A DNA stretch of 6,638 nucleotides from Pollutimonas sp036675955 (GCA_036675955.1 JAKFDW010000361.1:1-6638), one strand, 5' to 3'; counted from the stretch's first letter, positions 1-6,406 are shown. Notes: a model not told the origin generated them from the letters alone. Made by a program: numbers and translations.

Positions 1-390
1 TACCTGCTTGGCGTTCTCGCGCAATTTCGAGACCAGCGGCGAGAAATCGGAGTCGCCGCTGATGATGACGAAGGTATTGACATGTCCTTTGGTGTAGCAA
101 AGATCCAGCGCATCGACGACTAAACGGATATCGGCTGAATTCTTGCCGGACTGGCGTACATGCGGGATCTCGATCAATTCGAAATTGGCCTCGTGCATTG
201 TCGCCTTGAAGCCCTTGTAGCGATCCCAATCGCAATACGCTTTTTTGACCACGATGCTGCCTTTCAACAACAGGCGTTCGAGCACCAGTTTAATGTCGAA
301 CTTCTGATAGCGCGCGTCGCGCACCCCAAGCGCAACATTCTCGAAATCGCAGAACAAGGCCATACTGGCATTTTCGGTCTGTGCAGCCAT
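1..390 (-). CDS. NYN domain (PIN-like, LabA/DUF88-type) protein, partial
   Basis: Translating the minus strand from ATG at 388-390 gives 130 residues that stay open to the window edge, so the C-terminus is missing. The sequence matches the NYN/LabA branch of PIN-like nucleases. A first strand ends in FCDFENV (Asp15, Asn18), a central KNSADIRL carries Asp87, and a strand followed by SGDSDFSPLV carries Ser111, Asp113 and Asp115. These acidic residues are the expected metal-binding site of a cytosolic ribonuclease. Homologues often continue into an OST-HTH/LOTUS RNA-binding domain, but that part would lie outside the window. The start is supported by an AAAGGA ribosome binding site (minus strand, 397-402) six bases upstream. 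The gene diverges from the RHH regulator across 105 bp. The RNA target and cellular role cannot be read from sequence. The family call is firm and the nuclease activity is inferred. Confidence 0.88.
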   Translation of the reverse strand, partial: MAAQTENASMALFCDFENVALGVRDARYQKFDIKLVLERLLLKGSIVVKKAYCDWDRYKGFKATMHEANFELIEIPHVRQSGKNSADIRLVVDALDLCYTKGHVNTFVIISGDSDFSPLVSKLRENAKQV

Positions 391-441
391 GTCGTTTCCT
401 TTGCAATGTGTACTGGGGCACATGTTAGTGCAGGGCGGCCT

Positions 442-492
442 GCATTAATGAAATTAATGCTTTACCATCCATTGGGATGGTGATAGGATGGT
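442..492. promoter_or_regulatory. Operator-like inverted repeats upstream of the RHH gene
   Basis: Two perfect inverted repeats lie side by side in the divergent region. One is GCATTAAT-gaa-ATTAATGC at 442-460. The other is ACCATCC-attg-GGATGGT at 464-481. A third GGATGGT follows at 486-492, 11 bp after the previous copy, and overlaps the probable Shine-Dalgarno AGGA (485-488) of the next gene. Ribbon-helix-helix proteins bind short, closely spaced repeated sites and usually repress their own promoters, so an autoregulatory operator is the natural reading. I could not assign convincing -35/-10 hexamers for either divergent gene here. The repeats are seen directly; their function is inferred. 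Confidence 0.5.
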
Positions 493-495
493 TTC

Positions 496-918
496 ATGCC
501 TACTATGACTTCCTCCAAACCGCCGGTTCCCAAACCTGCAGATGAAAAAATCACCATCAACGTGGGTTGTGTCGATCTCGGGCAAATCGAATTGCTCGTA
601 CAGGAAGGCTTTTATGCCAACCGCACAGACATGATCCGCACCGCCATACGCAACCAGCTTGCGGTCCACGCCGATGTGGTGCGTCAAGTGGTGTCCCGTA
701 AAACGCTGGTGCTGGGCATCCAGCACTACAGCGCGGCAGATCTGCGTGCCGTACAGGAAGCCGGGCAGACCCTGCAAATCCGCGTGCTGGGCCTGGCCAC
801 CATTGCCGCGGACGTCACACCCGAACTCGCGCTTGCCACCATCGAGTCCCTTACCGTACTGGGCGCGCTGCATGCCAGCCCGGCGGTAAAGGCTGCCTTG
901 GCAGGGCGCATCTATTGA
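496..918 (+). CDS. Ribbon-helix-helix (CopG/Arc-like) transcriptional regulator with C-terminal VLG repeats
   Basis: This 140-residue protein has a Pro/Lys-rich N-terminal tail (1-18). A ribbon-helix-helix unit follows: strand EKITINVGCVDL (17-28), helix 1 around GQIELLVQEGFY (29-40), a turn ANRTD, and helix 2 MIRTAIRNQLAVHADVV (46-62). The ANRTD turn before helix 2 is typical of CopG-like DNA-binding dimers. The remaining 70 or so residues show three spaced VLG motifs (at 72-74, 97-99 and 121-123), each followed by a short acidic or polar segment and a helix-like stretch; this part may sense a ligand or drive oligomerisation. ATG at 496 has AGGA seven bases upstream. An alternative ATG at 505 would remove only three residues. 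The gene ends 22 bp before the esterase gene, so the two are probably co-transcribed. It likely represses its own operon through the palindromes upstream. The RHH call is confident and the target is inferred. Confidence 0.85.
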   Translation: MPTMTSSKPPVPKPADEKITINVGCVDLGQIELLVQEGFYANRTDMIRTAIRNQLAVHADVVRQVVSRKTLVLGIQHYSAADLRAVQEAGQTLQIRVLGLATIAADVTPELALATIESLTVLGALHASPAVKAALAGRIY

Positions 919-940
919 ACCCGTTTTTAGTGAGAACAAT

Positions 941-2077
941 GTGTCCCAACTGAACTTGAACCGCCTGATGAAGGAAGCAACCCGACTGACTCGTTCCGGC
1001 GACTTGCGAGCGGCCATGGCCGCCATACAAACCGCCATGCGCGCGCCTGGAACAACAACCGGGACCGTCGCAACCGGAGCCGGACCTGCAGGCGGCAATG
1101 GCGGCCGGCGGGCCCCGGACGGGGGCGAGGTCATCGATGTTGAAATGAGAGAGATATCCGATGCGAGCGGCCGCCAGCCCGGCCACGGCAGGGCGCCCGG
1201 GCCCGGCCATGCGCAGGCCAGGCCCGCATCGGGCACCGGCTTTCTGGCCGGCCATTATGCGGACGGCAGCAAGCGCTGCGACTACAAGCTGTACATTCCG
1301 CCAGGCGCCGGCACACGTCCGCTGCCCCTGGTGGTGATGCTGCATGGTTGCACGCAGGACCCCGACGACTTCGCGGCCGGCACCCAAATGAACGAAGCGG
1401 GCCTGGCCGAGGACTTTTTCGTGTTGTATCCGGCCCAGTCGCGCCAAGCCAATCCGCAACGATGCTGGAACTGGTTCAAACATAATCATCAGGTTCGCGG
1501 CCGTGGGGAGCCGGCCTTGCTGGCCGGCATGACGCGCGAAATCATGAGCAGGTATGTCATCGATGCCGAACGGGTCTATATTGCGGGACTGTCCGCGGGT
1601 GGAGCAATGGCCGCCATCATGGGCGAGGCGTATCCCGACCTTTACGCCGCCGTGGGAGTTCATTCGGGTCTGGCTTCAGGTGCCGCAGCCGACTTGCCCT
1701 CGGCCCTGGCGGCAATGAAAAGCGGGGGCGCGGCCTTGCGCGGCGCGGCGAGCGGCGTGCCAACCATCGTGTTCCACGGCGATGCCGACGCCACCGTTCA
1801 TCATGGCAATGGCCGGCAAGTCATAGACGCAGCGGTCGGGTCCGGTTCTACCGTTAAGGAAGAGCACATTGGTCGCAGTGGCCGACGTGCTTGCACGCGC
1901 CATGTGCATCGCGCGCCCGATGGAAGAGTTTTGGCGGAGCACTGGCAAGTGCATGGTGCGCCGCATGCCTGGGCTGGCGGCAGCAGCCAGGGCTCGTATA
2001 CCGATGAGCGCGGACCGGACGCGACCCAGGAAATGGTCCGGTTCTTCTTCGAGCATCCCCGTCGACCCAAAAACTGA
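941..2077 (+). CDS. PHB depolymerase family esterase (LpqC-like alpha/beta hydrolase)
   Basis: This 378-residue alpha/beta hydrolase resembles the Esterase_phd family, which includes PHB depolymerases, feruloyl/acetylxylan-type esterases and LpqC-like proteins. Residues 1-34 form a helical cap (LMKEATRLTRSGDLRAAMAA) without a signal peptide, so the enzyme is probably cytosolic. Residues 36-98 are a low-complexity Gly/Ala/Pro/Arg linker. The catalytic domain starts near 99. The oxyanion motif HGC is at 135-137, the nucleophile elbow GLSAG is at 216-220 (Ser218), the likely acid is Asp283 in HGDADATV, and the base is His342 in GAPHAW. A plausible reaction is hydrolysis of polyhydroxyalkanoate or smaller hydroxyacyl esters, but the substrate is not determinable here. 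The start is GTG at 941, preceded by a GTGAG-like ribosome binding site; no in-frame ATG offers a full-length alternative. It follows the RHH gene by 22 bp and converges with the ABC-F gene. Confidence 0.88.
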   Translation: MSQLNLNRLMKEATRLTRSGDLRAAMAAIQTAMRAPGTTTGTVATGAGPAGGNGGRRAPDGGEVIDVEMREISDASGRQPGHGRAPGPGHAQARPASGTGFLAGHYADGSKRCDYKLYIPPGAGTRPLPLVVMLHGCTQDPDDFAAGTQMNEAGLAEDFFVLYPAQSRQANPQRCWNWFKHNHQVRGRGEPALLAGMTREIMSRYVIDAERVYIAGLSAGGAMAAIMGEAYPDLYAAVGVHSGLASGAAADLPSALAAMKSGGAALRGAASGVPTIVFHGDADATVHHGNGRQVIDAAVGSGSTVKEEHIGRSGRRACTRHVHRAPDGRVLAEHWQVHGAPHAWAGGSSQGSYTDERGPDATQEMVRFFFEHPRRPKN

Positions 2078-2134
2078 TCGCGACAGCCGTCGCGCATGGA
2101 TTGGATGTCCCGATCAGTCGTGCCGTCCGATCAG
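2074..2134. terminator. Convergent gap with repeated CGATCAG and small stem-loops
   Basis: The 53-bp gap between two convergent genes holds a perfect 6-bp-arm hairpin, CGCGAC-agcc-GTCGCG (2079-2094). It also holds CTGATCG at 2074-2080, which can pair with CGATCAG at either 2111-2117 or 2128-2134. Both genes' TGA stop codons lie inside these heptamers. There is no T-tract on either strand, so it is not a textbook intrinsic terminator. It may still act as a bidirectional RNA 3'-end structure. The repeats are seen directly; the terminator function is tentative. Confidence 0.3.
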
Positions 2135-3804
2135 GCGGCGCTGCGCGACGATGCCATTTCCCGCTGGCGTTTAGCTTCTTCCAGCAGGTAGACCTGGTAA
2201 TCGTCCAGGTCGCCGTCGAAGTCTTTCATGCCTCCGCGCGATACCAGCCAGAACTCGTCGCACACAGAGCGGAGCAGGGCGCGGTCATGGCTGACCAGCA
2301 TGACCGAACCTTCAAATTCGTTCAAGGCAACGCTCAGGGCTTCGCGGGTAGCCAGGTCAAGGTGGTTGGTGGGCTCATCCAGCAACAGTAAATTGGGCCG
2401 TTGCCACACAATCATGCACAACACCAGGCGGGCTTTTTCGCCCCCGCTCATGCTGCCTACGCTTTGCTTGACCATGTCGCCGTTGAAGTTGAAGGTGCCC
2501 AGGAAATTGCGCAAGCCTTGCTCGCGACAATCCATGGCGCTGGGACGCACGCTGGCAGGCGTATCGCGTACCAGCCTTATCATGTGCTCCAGCGGGTTGT
2601 CGGCCGGGCGCAGGACGTCAAGTTCCTGCTGCGAAAAGTAGCCGATATTCAGCCCCTTGCCGGTGATGATTTCGCCCGCCGTGGCTTTCAGCGCCCCGGC
2701 AATGGTCTTCACCAGTGTCGATTTACCCTGGCCATTCGCACCCAGGATGCCGATGCGTTGTCCCGCCAGTACCGAACGGTTGATGTTCTGGACAATGACG
2801 GTCGGCGGCGTGCCAGCCGGAGCGTCGTGGGGCGCCGGATAACCGAAGCTGGCGCCCGACATGGAAAGCATGGGGTTGGGCAGGCTGAACGGTTCCTTGA
2901 ATTCGAACTGGAACTCGGCGTCGGCCAGCATAGGGGCGATCTTCTCCATGCGTTCCAGCGCCTTGACGCGGCTCTGCGCCTGCTTGGCCTTGCTGGCTTT
3001 TGCCTTGAAACGGTCGATGAATTTCTGCAGGTGCGCGACTTTTTCTTGCTGCTTGGCATGCGCGGCCTGTTGCAGCACCATTTGCTCGGCGCGCATATCT
3101 TCGAACTTGCTGTAGTTGCCGCCGTAGCGGACCAGCTTGCCGTGATCGATATGCAAGGTGACGCTCGTCACGGCATCAAGGAATTCACGATCGTGGCTGA
3201 TGACGACCATGGTGCCAGCATAATTCTTGAGCCAGGCTTCCAGCCACACGAGGGCATCCAGATCCAGGTGATTAGTGGGTTCGTCAAGCAGGAGCAGGTC
3301 GGACGGACACATCAGCGCGCGCGCCAGCTGCAGGCGCATGCGCCAGCCGCCGGAAAAGCTGTTCACCGGCCGGTCCAGTTCGGCCACGCTGAAGCCCAGG
3401 CCCAGGATCAGCGCTTGCGCGCGAGCCGGCGCGTCATGCGCGCCGGCATCATGCAAAGCCATATAGGCGTGCGCCATACGCATGCCATCGTCACTGGCTT
3501 CGGAATCGGTCACTTCAGTCTGCGCCGCCAGCAACAGAGTATCGCCTTCAACCACGAAGTCGGTGGCGCTTTGCTCGGTTTCAGGCATGTCCTGGGCAAC
3601 TTGAGACATACGCCACTGCGCCGGAATGGAGAACTCGCCGCCATCTTCGTGCAGGGTGCCGTTGAGCACGGCGAACAAGGATGACTTGCCGGCGCCATTG
3701 CGACCGACCAGACCTACTTTTTCACCGGGATTGAGCGTGACGGATGTCTTGTCGAGCAATACTTTACTGCCGCGACGCAAGGTCACGTTCTTGAGGATAA
3801 TCAT
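2131..3804 (-). CDS. ABC-F family ATPase, YheS-like, lacking the C-terminal extension
   Basis: This 557-residue protein has two ABC ATPase domains and no membrane segments, the layout of ABC-F translation factors that act in the ribosomal E site. Domain 1 has Walker A GRNGAGKSS (34-42), signature SGGW (151-154), Walker B with DEPTNHLD (174-181, catalytic Glu175) and switch SHD (203-205). A charged Lys/Gln/Ala-rich linker at about 235-290 is the P-site-tRNA interaction region. Domain 2 has Walker A GANGQGKST (355-363), signature MSGGEKAR (452-459), DEPTNHLD (476-483, Glu477) and SHD (505-507). The opening MIILKNVTLRRG and the ending FDGDLDDYQ match YheS (Uup/EttA relatives are less similar). 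E. coli YheS continues about 80 residues further in a coiled-coil tail; here the protein stops after EEAKRQREMASSRSAA. No purine-rich ribosome binding site precedes the ATG, and the minus strand there reads CCTCCCCCCA. It likely has its own promoter just upstream. Confidence 0.93.
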   Translation of the reverse strand: MIILKNVTLRRGSKVLLDKTSVTLNPGEKVGLVGRNGAGKSSLFAVLNGTLHEDGGEFSIPAQWRMSQVAQDMPETEQSATDFVVEGDTLLLAAQTEVTDSEASDDGMRMAHAYMALHDAGAHDAPARAQALILGLGFSVAELDRPVNSFSGGWRMRLQLARALMCPSDLLLLDEPTNHLDLDALVWLEAWLKNYAGTMVVISHDREFLDAVTSVTLHIDHGKLVRYGGNYSKFEDMRAEQMVLQQAAHAKQQEKVAHLQKFIDRFKAKASKAKQAQSRVKALERMEKIAPMLADAEFQFEFKEPFSLPNPMLSMSGASFGYPAPHDAPAGTPPTVIVQNINRSVLAGQRIGILGANGQGKSTLVKTIAGALKATAGEIITGKGLNIGYFSQQELDVLRPADNPLEHMIRLVRDTPASVRPSAMDCREQGLRNFLGTFNFNGDMVKQSVGSMSGGEKARLVLCMIVWQRPNLLLLDEPTNHLDLATREALSVALNEFEGSVMLVSHDRALLRSVCDEFWLVSRGGMKDFDGDLDDYQVYLLEEAKRQREMASSRSAA

Positions 3805-3841
3805 TGGGGGGAGGCGAGAAAACTGCGCAAAAGGGGCCCAT

Positions 3842-3850
3842 ATTGTAGCA
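3842..3850 (-). promoter_or_regulatory. Extended -10 promoter for the ABC-F gene
   Basis: The minus strand reads TGCTACAAT, which is an extended -10 (TGn followed by TACAAT, one mismatch to TATAAT). It lies about 38 bp upstream of the ABC-F start codon, giving a leader of roughly 30 nt. No good -35 hexamer is visible, as is usual for extended -10 promoters. It sits in the 69-bp gap after the MocR stop codon, so the ABC-F gene can be transcribed separately from the regulator upstream. Confidence 0.5.
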
Positions 3851-3873
3851 TTCGGCGGGTTTTTCCCTAGTGC

Positions 3874-5325
3874 CTAGCGGGCGGAGCGCGCTGCGGCAGC
3901 CAGCATCCGGAAGATGCGCGGGTCGTTCATCTGCGACACATTGAAGCGCATGAGATCATTGGCCGCGTGCGATGGGCTGAATACATTGCCCGGTGCAAGG
4001 ACTATGCCTTGCGCCAGCGCCTGGCTGGCCAGTTCGGTGGCGCCCAGCCCTGAGGGCAGGCGGCACCACAGAAACATGCCGGCCCGGGGCATACCCGCTT
4101 GGGGCATACCCGCCTGGGGCATACCCGCCTGGGGCCGCAGCCATGGCGTAATACTCATCTCGGCAAGCCGGTCTGCTGTTTCCCGCATGGCGTTCGCCAG
4201 CCGCTGGCGCAGCGTGTCGATATGCCTGCGATAGCTGCCATCCTTCAGTATCGCCAGAACGACTTCCTGGGAAACACGGGAGCCCGCGAAGGTGGTGGCT
4301 ATGCGCAGGTCGACGAGTCCCTCTATCCACTCCGGCCGCGCGACAATATAGCCGCAGCGGATCGAGGCCGACAAGGTCTTGGAAAAGCTTCCTATCTGCA
4401 CGACCCGGTTCAAACCGTCGAAGCTTGCAAGCCGCACGGCGGGTTCATGCTCGAAGTCGGCAAATATGTCGTCTTCAATGACGTGAAGGTCATGGGCCTC
4501 GATGAGTTTCAGCAGCCGATGCGCAACGACCGGCGTCAAGGTCGCGCCGGTGGGGTTGTGTACGCCTGAATTGGTAATGTAGAGCCGAGGGCGGTGTTCT
4601 TCCAGGGCCTTGGCAAACAGGTGGACATCGGGACCGCTGGGCGTGTAGGGCACACTGATTATCCTGGCCCGATGCGCGCGCAGCAAGGCCTGGAAATTGA
4701 AATAGCACGGGTCGTCGACAAGTACTGCATCGCCGGGCTCGATAAGAAACCGGCACAGCAGGTCGATGGCGTGCGTGCCGGAGTCCGTCAGTAAGATCTG
4801 GTCGGGAGACGCTTCGATCCCGCGCTCGGCAATCCGCCGGGCCAGCAGCTGGCGCAAGGCGGGCGAACCCAGAGGTGAGGCATAGGCGGCGAGCGTCGCA
4901 TCGCCAGCGCGTGCAGACGCGCGCATCGCGCGACGCAAGGCATCTTGCGGCAGCCAGGAAGAGGGCAGCCAGCCGCAGCCGGGCTTCAGGATGTCGTCTC
5001 CCGTCTCGAGCGACTGGCGCGATACCCAAAGGGGATCCACATTGCGTTCGAGTCTGGGGCCGATCTCAGCCAGCGACAGGGGCGCGATATGTCCCGTCAC
5101 ATAAAAGCCGGCGCCGGGCCGCGAATGGATAACACCTTCTGCTGCCAGGCGATCGTAGGCATCGACCACCGTCGACTTGGACACCCGCGTTGCGGCGGCA
5201 AAGCCGCGTATCGAAGGCAGCCGCGCACCCGGTACCAGTTGGCGGGCGGCAATGCGCTGGCGTATCGCGTTCATTACATGCGCGACCCGCGTGCCGTCTG
5301 GAAGCTTGTCTGTGACTGTGCTCAT
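3874..5325 (-). CDS. MocR/GabR-type regulator (GntR HTH fused to class I aminotransferase fold)
   Basis: From ATG at 5323-5325 this is a 483-residue MocR-subfamily regulator, a usual length. A longer reading from a TTG at 5430 would cover the whole intergenic region and is less likely. Residues 10-78 are a GntR winged helix: the RQRIAARQLVPGARLPSIR segment, a recognition helix in TRVSKSTVVDAYDRLAAEG, and a wing SRPGAGFYVTG. After a linker, residues 110-483 form an aminotransferase fold. Visible PLP-site elements are DDPCY (204-208), NPTG (257-260), EDDIFADF (284-291) and SFSKT, with Lys316 as the expected PLP Schiff-base lysine. Such proteins bind PLP plus an amino compound and act as activators or repressors without needing transaminase activity. 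It diverges from an EamA exporter gene, a common MocR arrangement, so that gene is the probable target. A five-residue tandem repeat interrupts the C-terminal small domain at about 398-417. The family is certain and the ligand unknown. Confidence 0.93.
   Translation of the reverse strand: MSTVTDKLPDGTRVAHVMNAIRQRIAARQLVPGARLPSIRGFAAATRVSKSTVVDAYDRLAAEGVIHSRPGAGFYVTGHIAPLSLAEIGPRLERNVDPLWVSRQSLETGDDILKPGCGWLPSSWLPQDALRRAMRASARAGDATLAAYASPLGSPALRQLLARRIAERGIEASPDQILLTDSGTHAIDLLCRFLIEPGDAVLVDDPCYFNFQALLRAHRARIISVPYTPSGPDVHLFAKALEEHRPRLYITNSGVHNPTGATLTPVVAHRLLKLIEAHDLHVIEDDIFADFEHEPAVRLASFDGLNRVVQIGSFSKTLSASIRCGYIVARPEWIEGLVDLRIATTFAGSRVSQEVVLAILKDGSYRRHIDTLRQRLANAMRETADRLAEMSITPWLRPQAGMPQAGMPQAGMPRAGMFLWCRLPSGLGATELASQALAQGIVLAPGNVFSPSHAANDLMRFNVSQMNDPRIFRMLAAAARSAR
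4086..4135. repeat. 15-bp tandem repeat inside the MocR gene
   Basis: Three 15-bp units (GGGGCATACCCGCYT on the plus strand: 4086-4100, 4101-4115, 4116-4130) are followed by a partial fourth (4131-4135). Units two and three are identical; unit one differs by one base. On the coding strand they encode repeated AGMPQ/AGMPR. The unit length is a multiple of three, so gain or loss of copies by replication slippage would change protein length without breaking the frame. Confidence 0.9.
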
Positions 5326-5338
5326 GTGTACTGCCGCT

Positions 5339-5375
5339 TTGACCAATACAGTTTCGTCATATTGTACTAAATTGT
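5339..5375. promoter_or_regulatory. Shared MocR/EamA divergent regulatory region
   Basis: The 104-bp gap between the regulator start and the transporter start is AT-richer than its surroundings. It contains a direct repeat ATTGT at 5361-5365 and 5371-5375, exactly 10 bp (one helical turn) apart; MocR proteins commonly bind direct repeats. On the minus strand TACAAT (5361-5366) is a good -10 for the regulator, giving a leader of about 28 nt, so a protein bound at the repeat would cover it. For the transporter a TTGACC (5339-5344) could be a -35, but the matching -10 (TATTGT at 5360-5365) has a short 15-bp spacer. Both the operator and promoter assignments are inferences. Confidence 0.4.
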
Positions 5376-5429
5376 CTCTGGTTAAAGAGAAGAATTCCGT
5401 CGACACTGTTTCCTTCTCGGAGATAAGCA

Positions 5430-6299
5430 ATGACGAAAGCGACGCAGGGCTGGATTAATGGATTTATCGGGATGTTGATATTCAGCGGCTCACTGCCTGC
5501 CACGCGCGTGGCGGTGGCCGGGTTCGATCCTTTTTTCCTGACGGTCGCCCGCGCGTCAATTGCAGGACTGATGGCATTGGCTCTTCTTATGGTGCTACGG
5601 CAAAAGCGGCCCGCCAGATCCGATCTGATGTCGCTTGGCGTTGTGGCCATAGGGGTCGTGGCGGGCTTCCCCTTGCTGACCGCCTTGGCGTTGCAACATA
5701 TCACCGCTGCGCAATCCACGGTCTTTATCGGCCTGCTTCCGCTCGCGACGGGCATATTCGGCGTATTGCGCGGAAAAGAAAGGCCGCGGGCAGTATTCTG
5801 GTTGTTCGCGGGCGTGGGCAGTCTGGTTGTGGCTGCATTCGCGTTCAACGATGCGGGCACGGGTTCGCTTGTCGGTTCGTTGTTGATGATTGCTGCCATA
5901 CTGGTCTGCGGACTGGGATACGCGGAAGGCGCAATGTTGTCGCGGCGGATGGGAGGATGGCAGGTCATCTGCTGGGCCCTGGTTCTGCCTTTGCCGCTGA
6001 CACTGTTCGCCGTCATGAATATCTGGCCTCTGTCGCTTGCAAGCGTAGAAGTGCCGGCATGGATAGGCTTGGCTTATGTGTCTTCTTTCAGTATGTTGAT
6101 CGGTTTCATGTTCTGGTATCGCGGCTTGTCCATGGGCGGCATCGCGGCAGTGGGTCAATTGCAATTGCTGCAGCCGTTCTTTGGGCTTCTGCTGGCCGTG
6201 ACGCTGCTGGGCGAACCGTTCAAGTGGTCCATGGTTGTCGTCATGGCGGTGGCCGCAGCATGTGTTGTTGGCGCGCGCCAAGTCGCCACCTCGCGCTAG
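5430..6299 (+). CDS. EamA/DMT-superfamily transporter (ten-helix exporter)
   Basis: This 289-residue integral membrane protein has ten hydrophobic segments, roughly at 8-20, 34-56, 68-86, 91-112, 122-139, 147-167, 178-198, 210-229, 238-260 and 265-282. This is the duplicated five-helix (2 x EamA) layout of the drug/metabolite transporter superfamily. Each half ends with a recognisable family feature: GLLPLATGIFGVLRGKERP (101-119) in the first repeat and LQPFFGLLLAVTLLGEPF (247-264) in the second. EamA proteins typically export amino acids, metabolites or toxic analogues across the inner membrane using the proton gradient. The substrate here cannot be told. The start at 5430 has GGAG (5419-5422) seven bases upstream. 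Divergence from a MocR regulator suggests induction by an amino-acid-like or PLP-related ligand. No terminator is evident after the stop. Confidence 0.92.
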   Translation: MTKATQGWINGFIGMLIFSGSLPATRVAVAGFDPFFLTVARASIAGLMALALLMVLRQKRPARSDLMSLGVVAIGVVAGFPLLTALALQHITAAQSTVFIGLLPLATGIFGVLRGKERPRAVFWLFAGVGSLVVAAFAFNDAGTGSLVGSLLMIAAILVCGLGYAEGAMLSRRMGGWQVICWALVLPLPLTLFAVMNIWPLSLASVEVPAWIGLAYVSSFSMLIGFMFWYRGLSMGGIAAVGQLQLLQPFFGLLLAVTLLGEPFKWSMVVVMAVAAACVVGARQVATSR

Positions 6300-6406
6300 C
6301 AAGCCCGGCGGTGTATTCGGTATCATGAATATCTTCGCCGTCGCACTGACTCGATCTGCAGCGCACTCGCGTTGCCATGGCATGGCATCAAAGCAAAGGA
6401 ACACAC

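Noticed and set aside
406..423. ATGTG-N8-CACAT inverted repeat, and the shared 10-mer ATGTGTACTG here and at 5324-5333
   Set aside because: Arms of 5 bp and a 10-mer occurring twice in 6.6 kb are expected by chance. No functional link between the two loci is visible.
454..1236. A 260-codon minus-strand open frame covering the RHH gene and the start of the esterase
   Set aside because: The plus-strand genes have domain motifs and ribosome binding sites. The antisense translation has neither and is compositionally biased.
3425..3447. Perfect 9-bp-arm inverted repeat (GCCGGCGCG / CGCGCCGGC) inside the ABC-F gene
   Set aside because: It lies in a GC-rich stretch coding for Ala, Arg, Gly and Pro where such palindromes arise readily, and there is no T-tract or gene boundary nearby.
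2401..3684. A 427-codon open frame on the plus strand opposite the ABC-F gene
   Set aside because: It is antisense to a fully supported ABC-F gene. Its translation is His/Gln/Arg-rich with no recognisable motif, as expected of a high-GC shadow frame.
5326..5430. 35-residue N-terminal extension of the MocR protein from a TTG codon
   Set aside because: It would occupy the whole divergent regulatory region, overlap the transporter start and add non-family sequence. ATG at 5323-5325 gives the normal family N-terminus.
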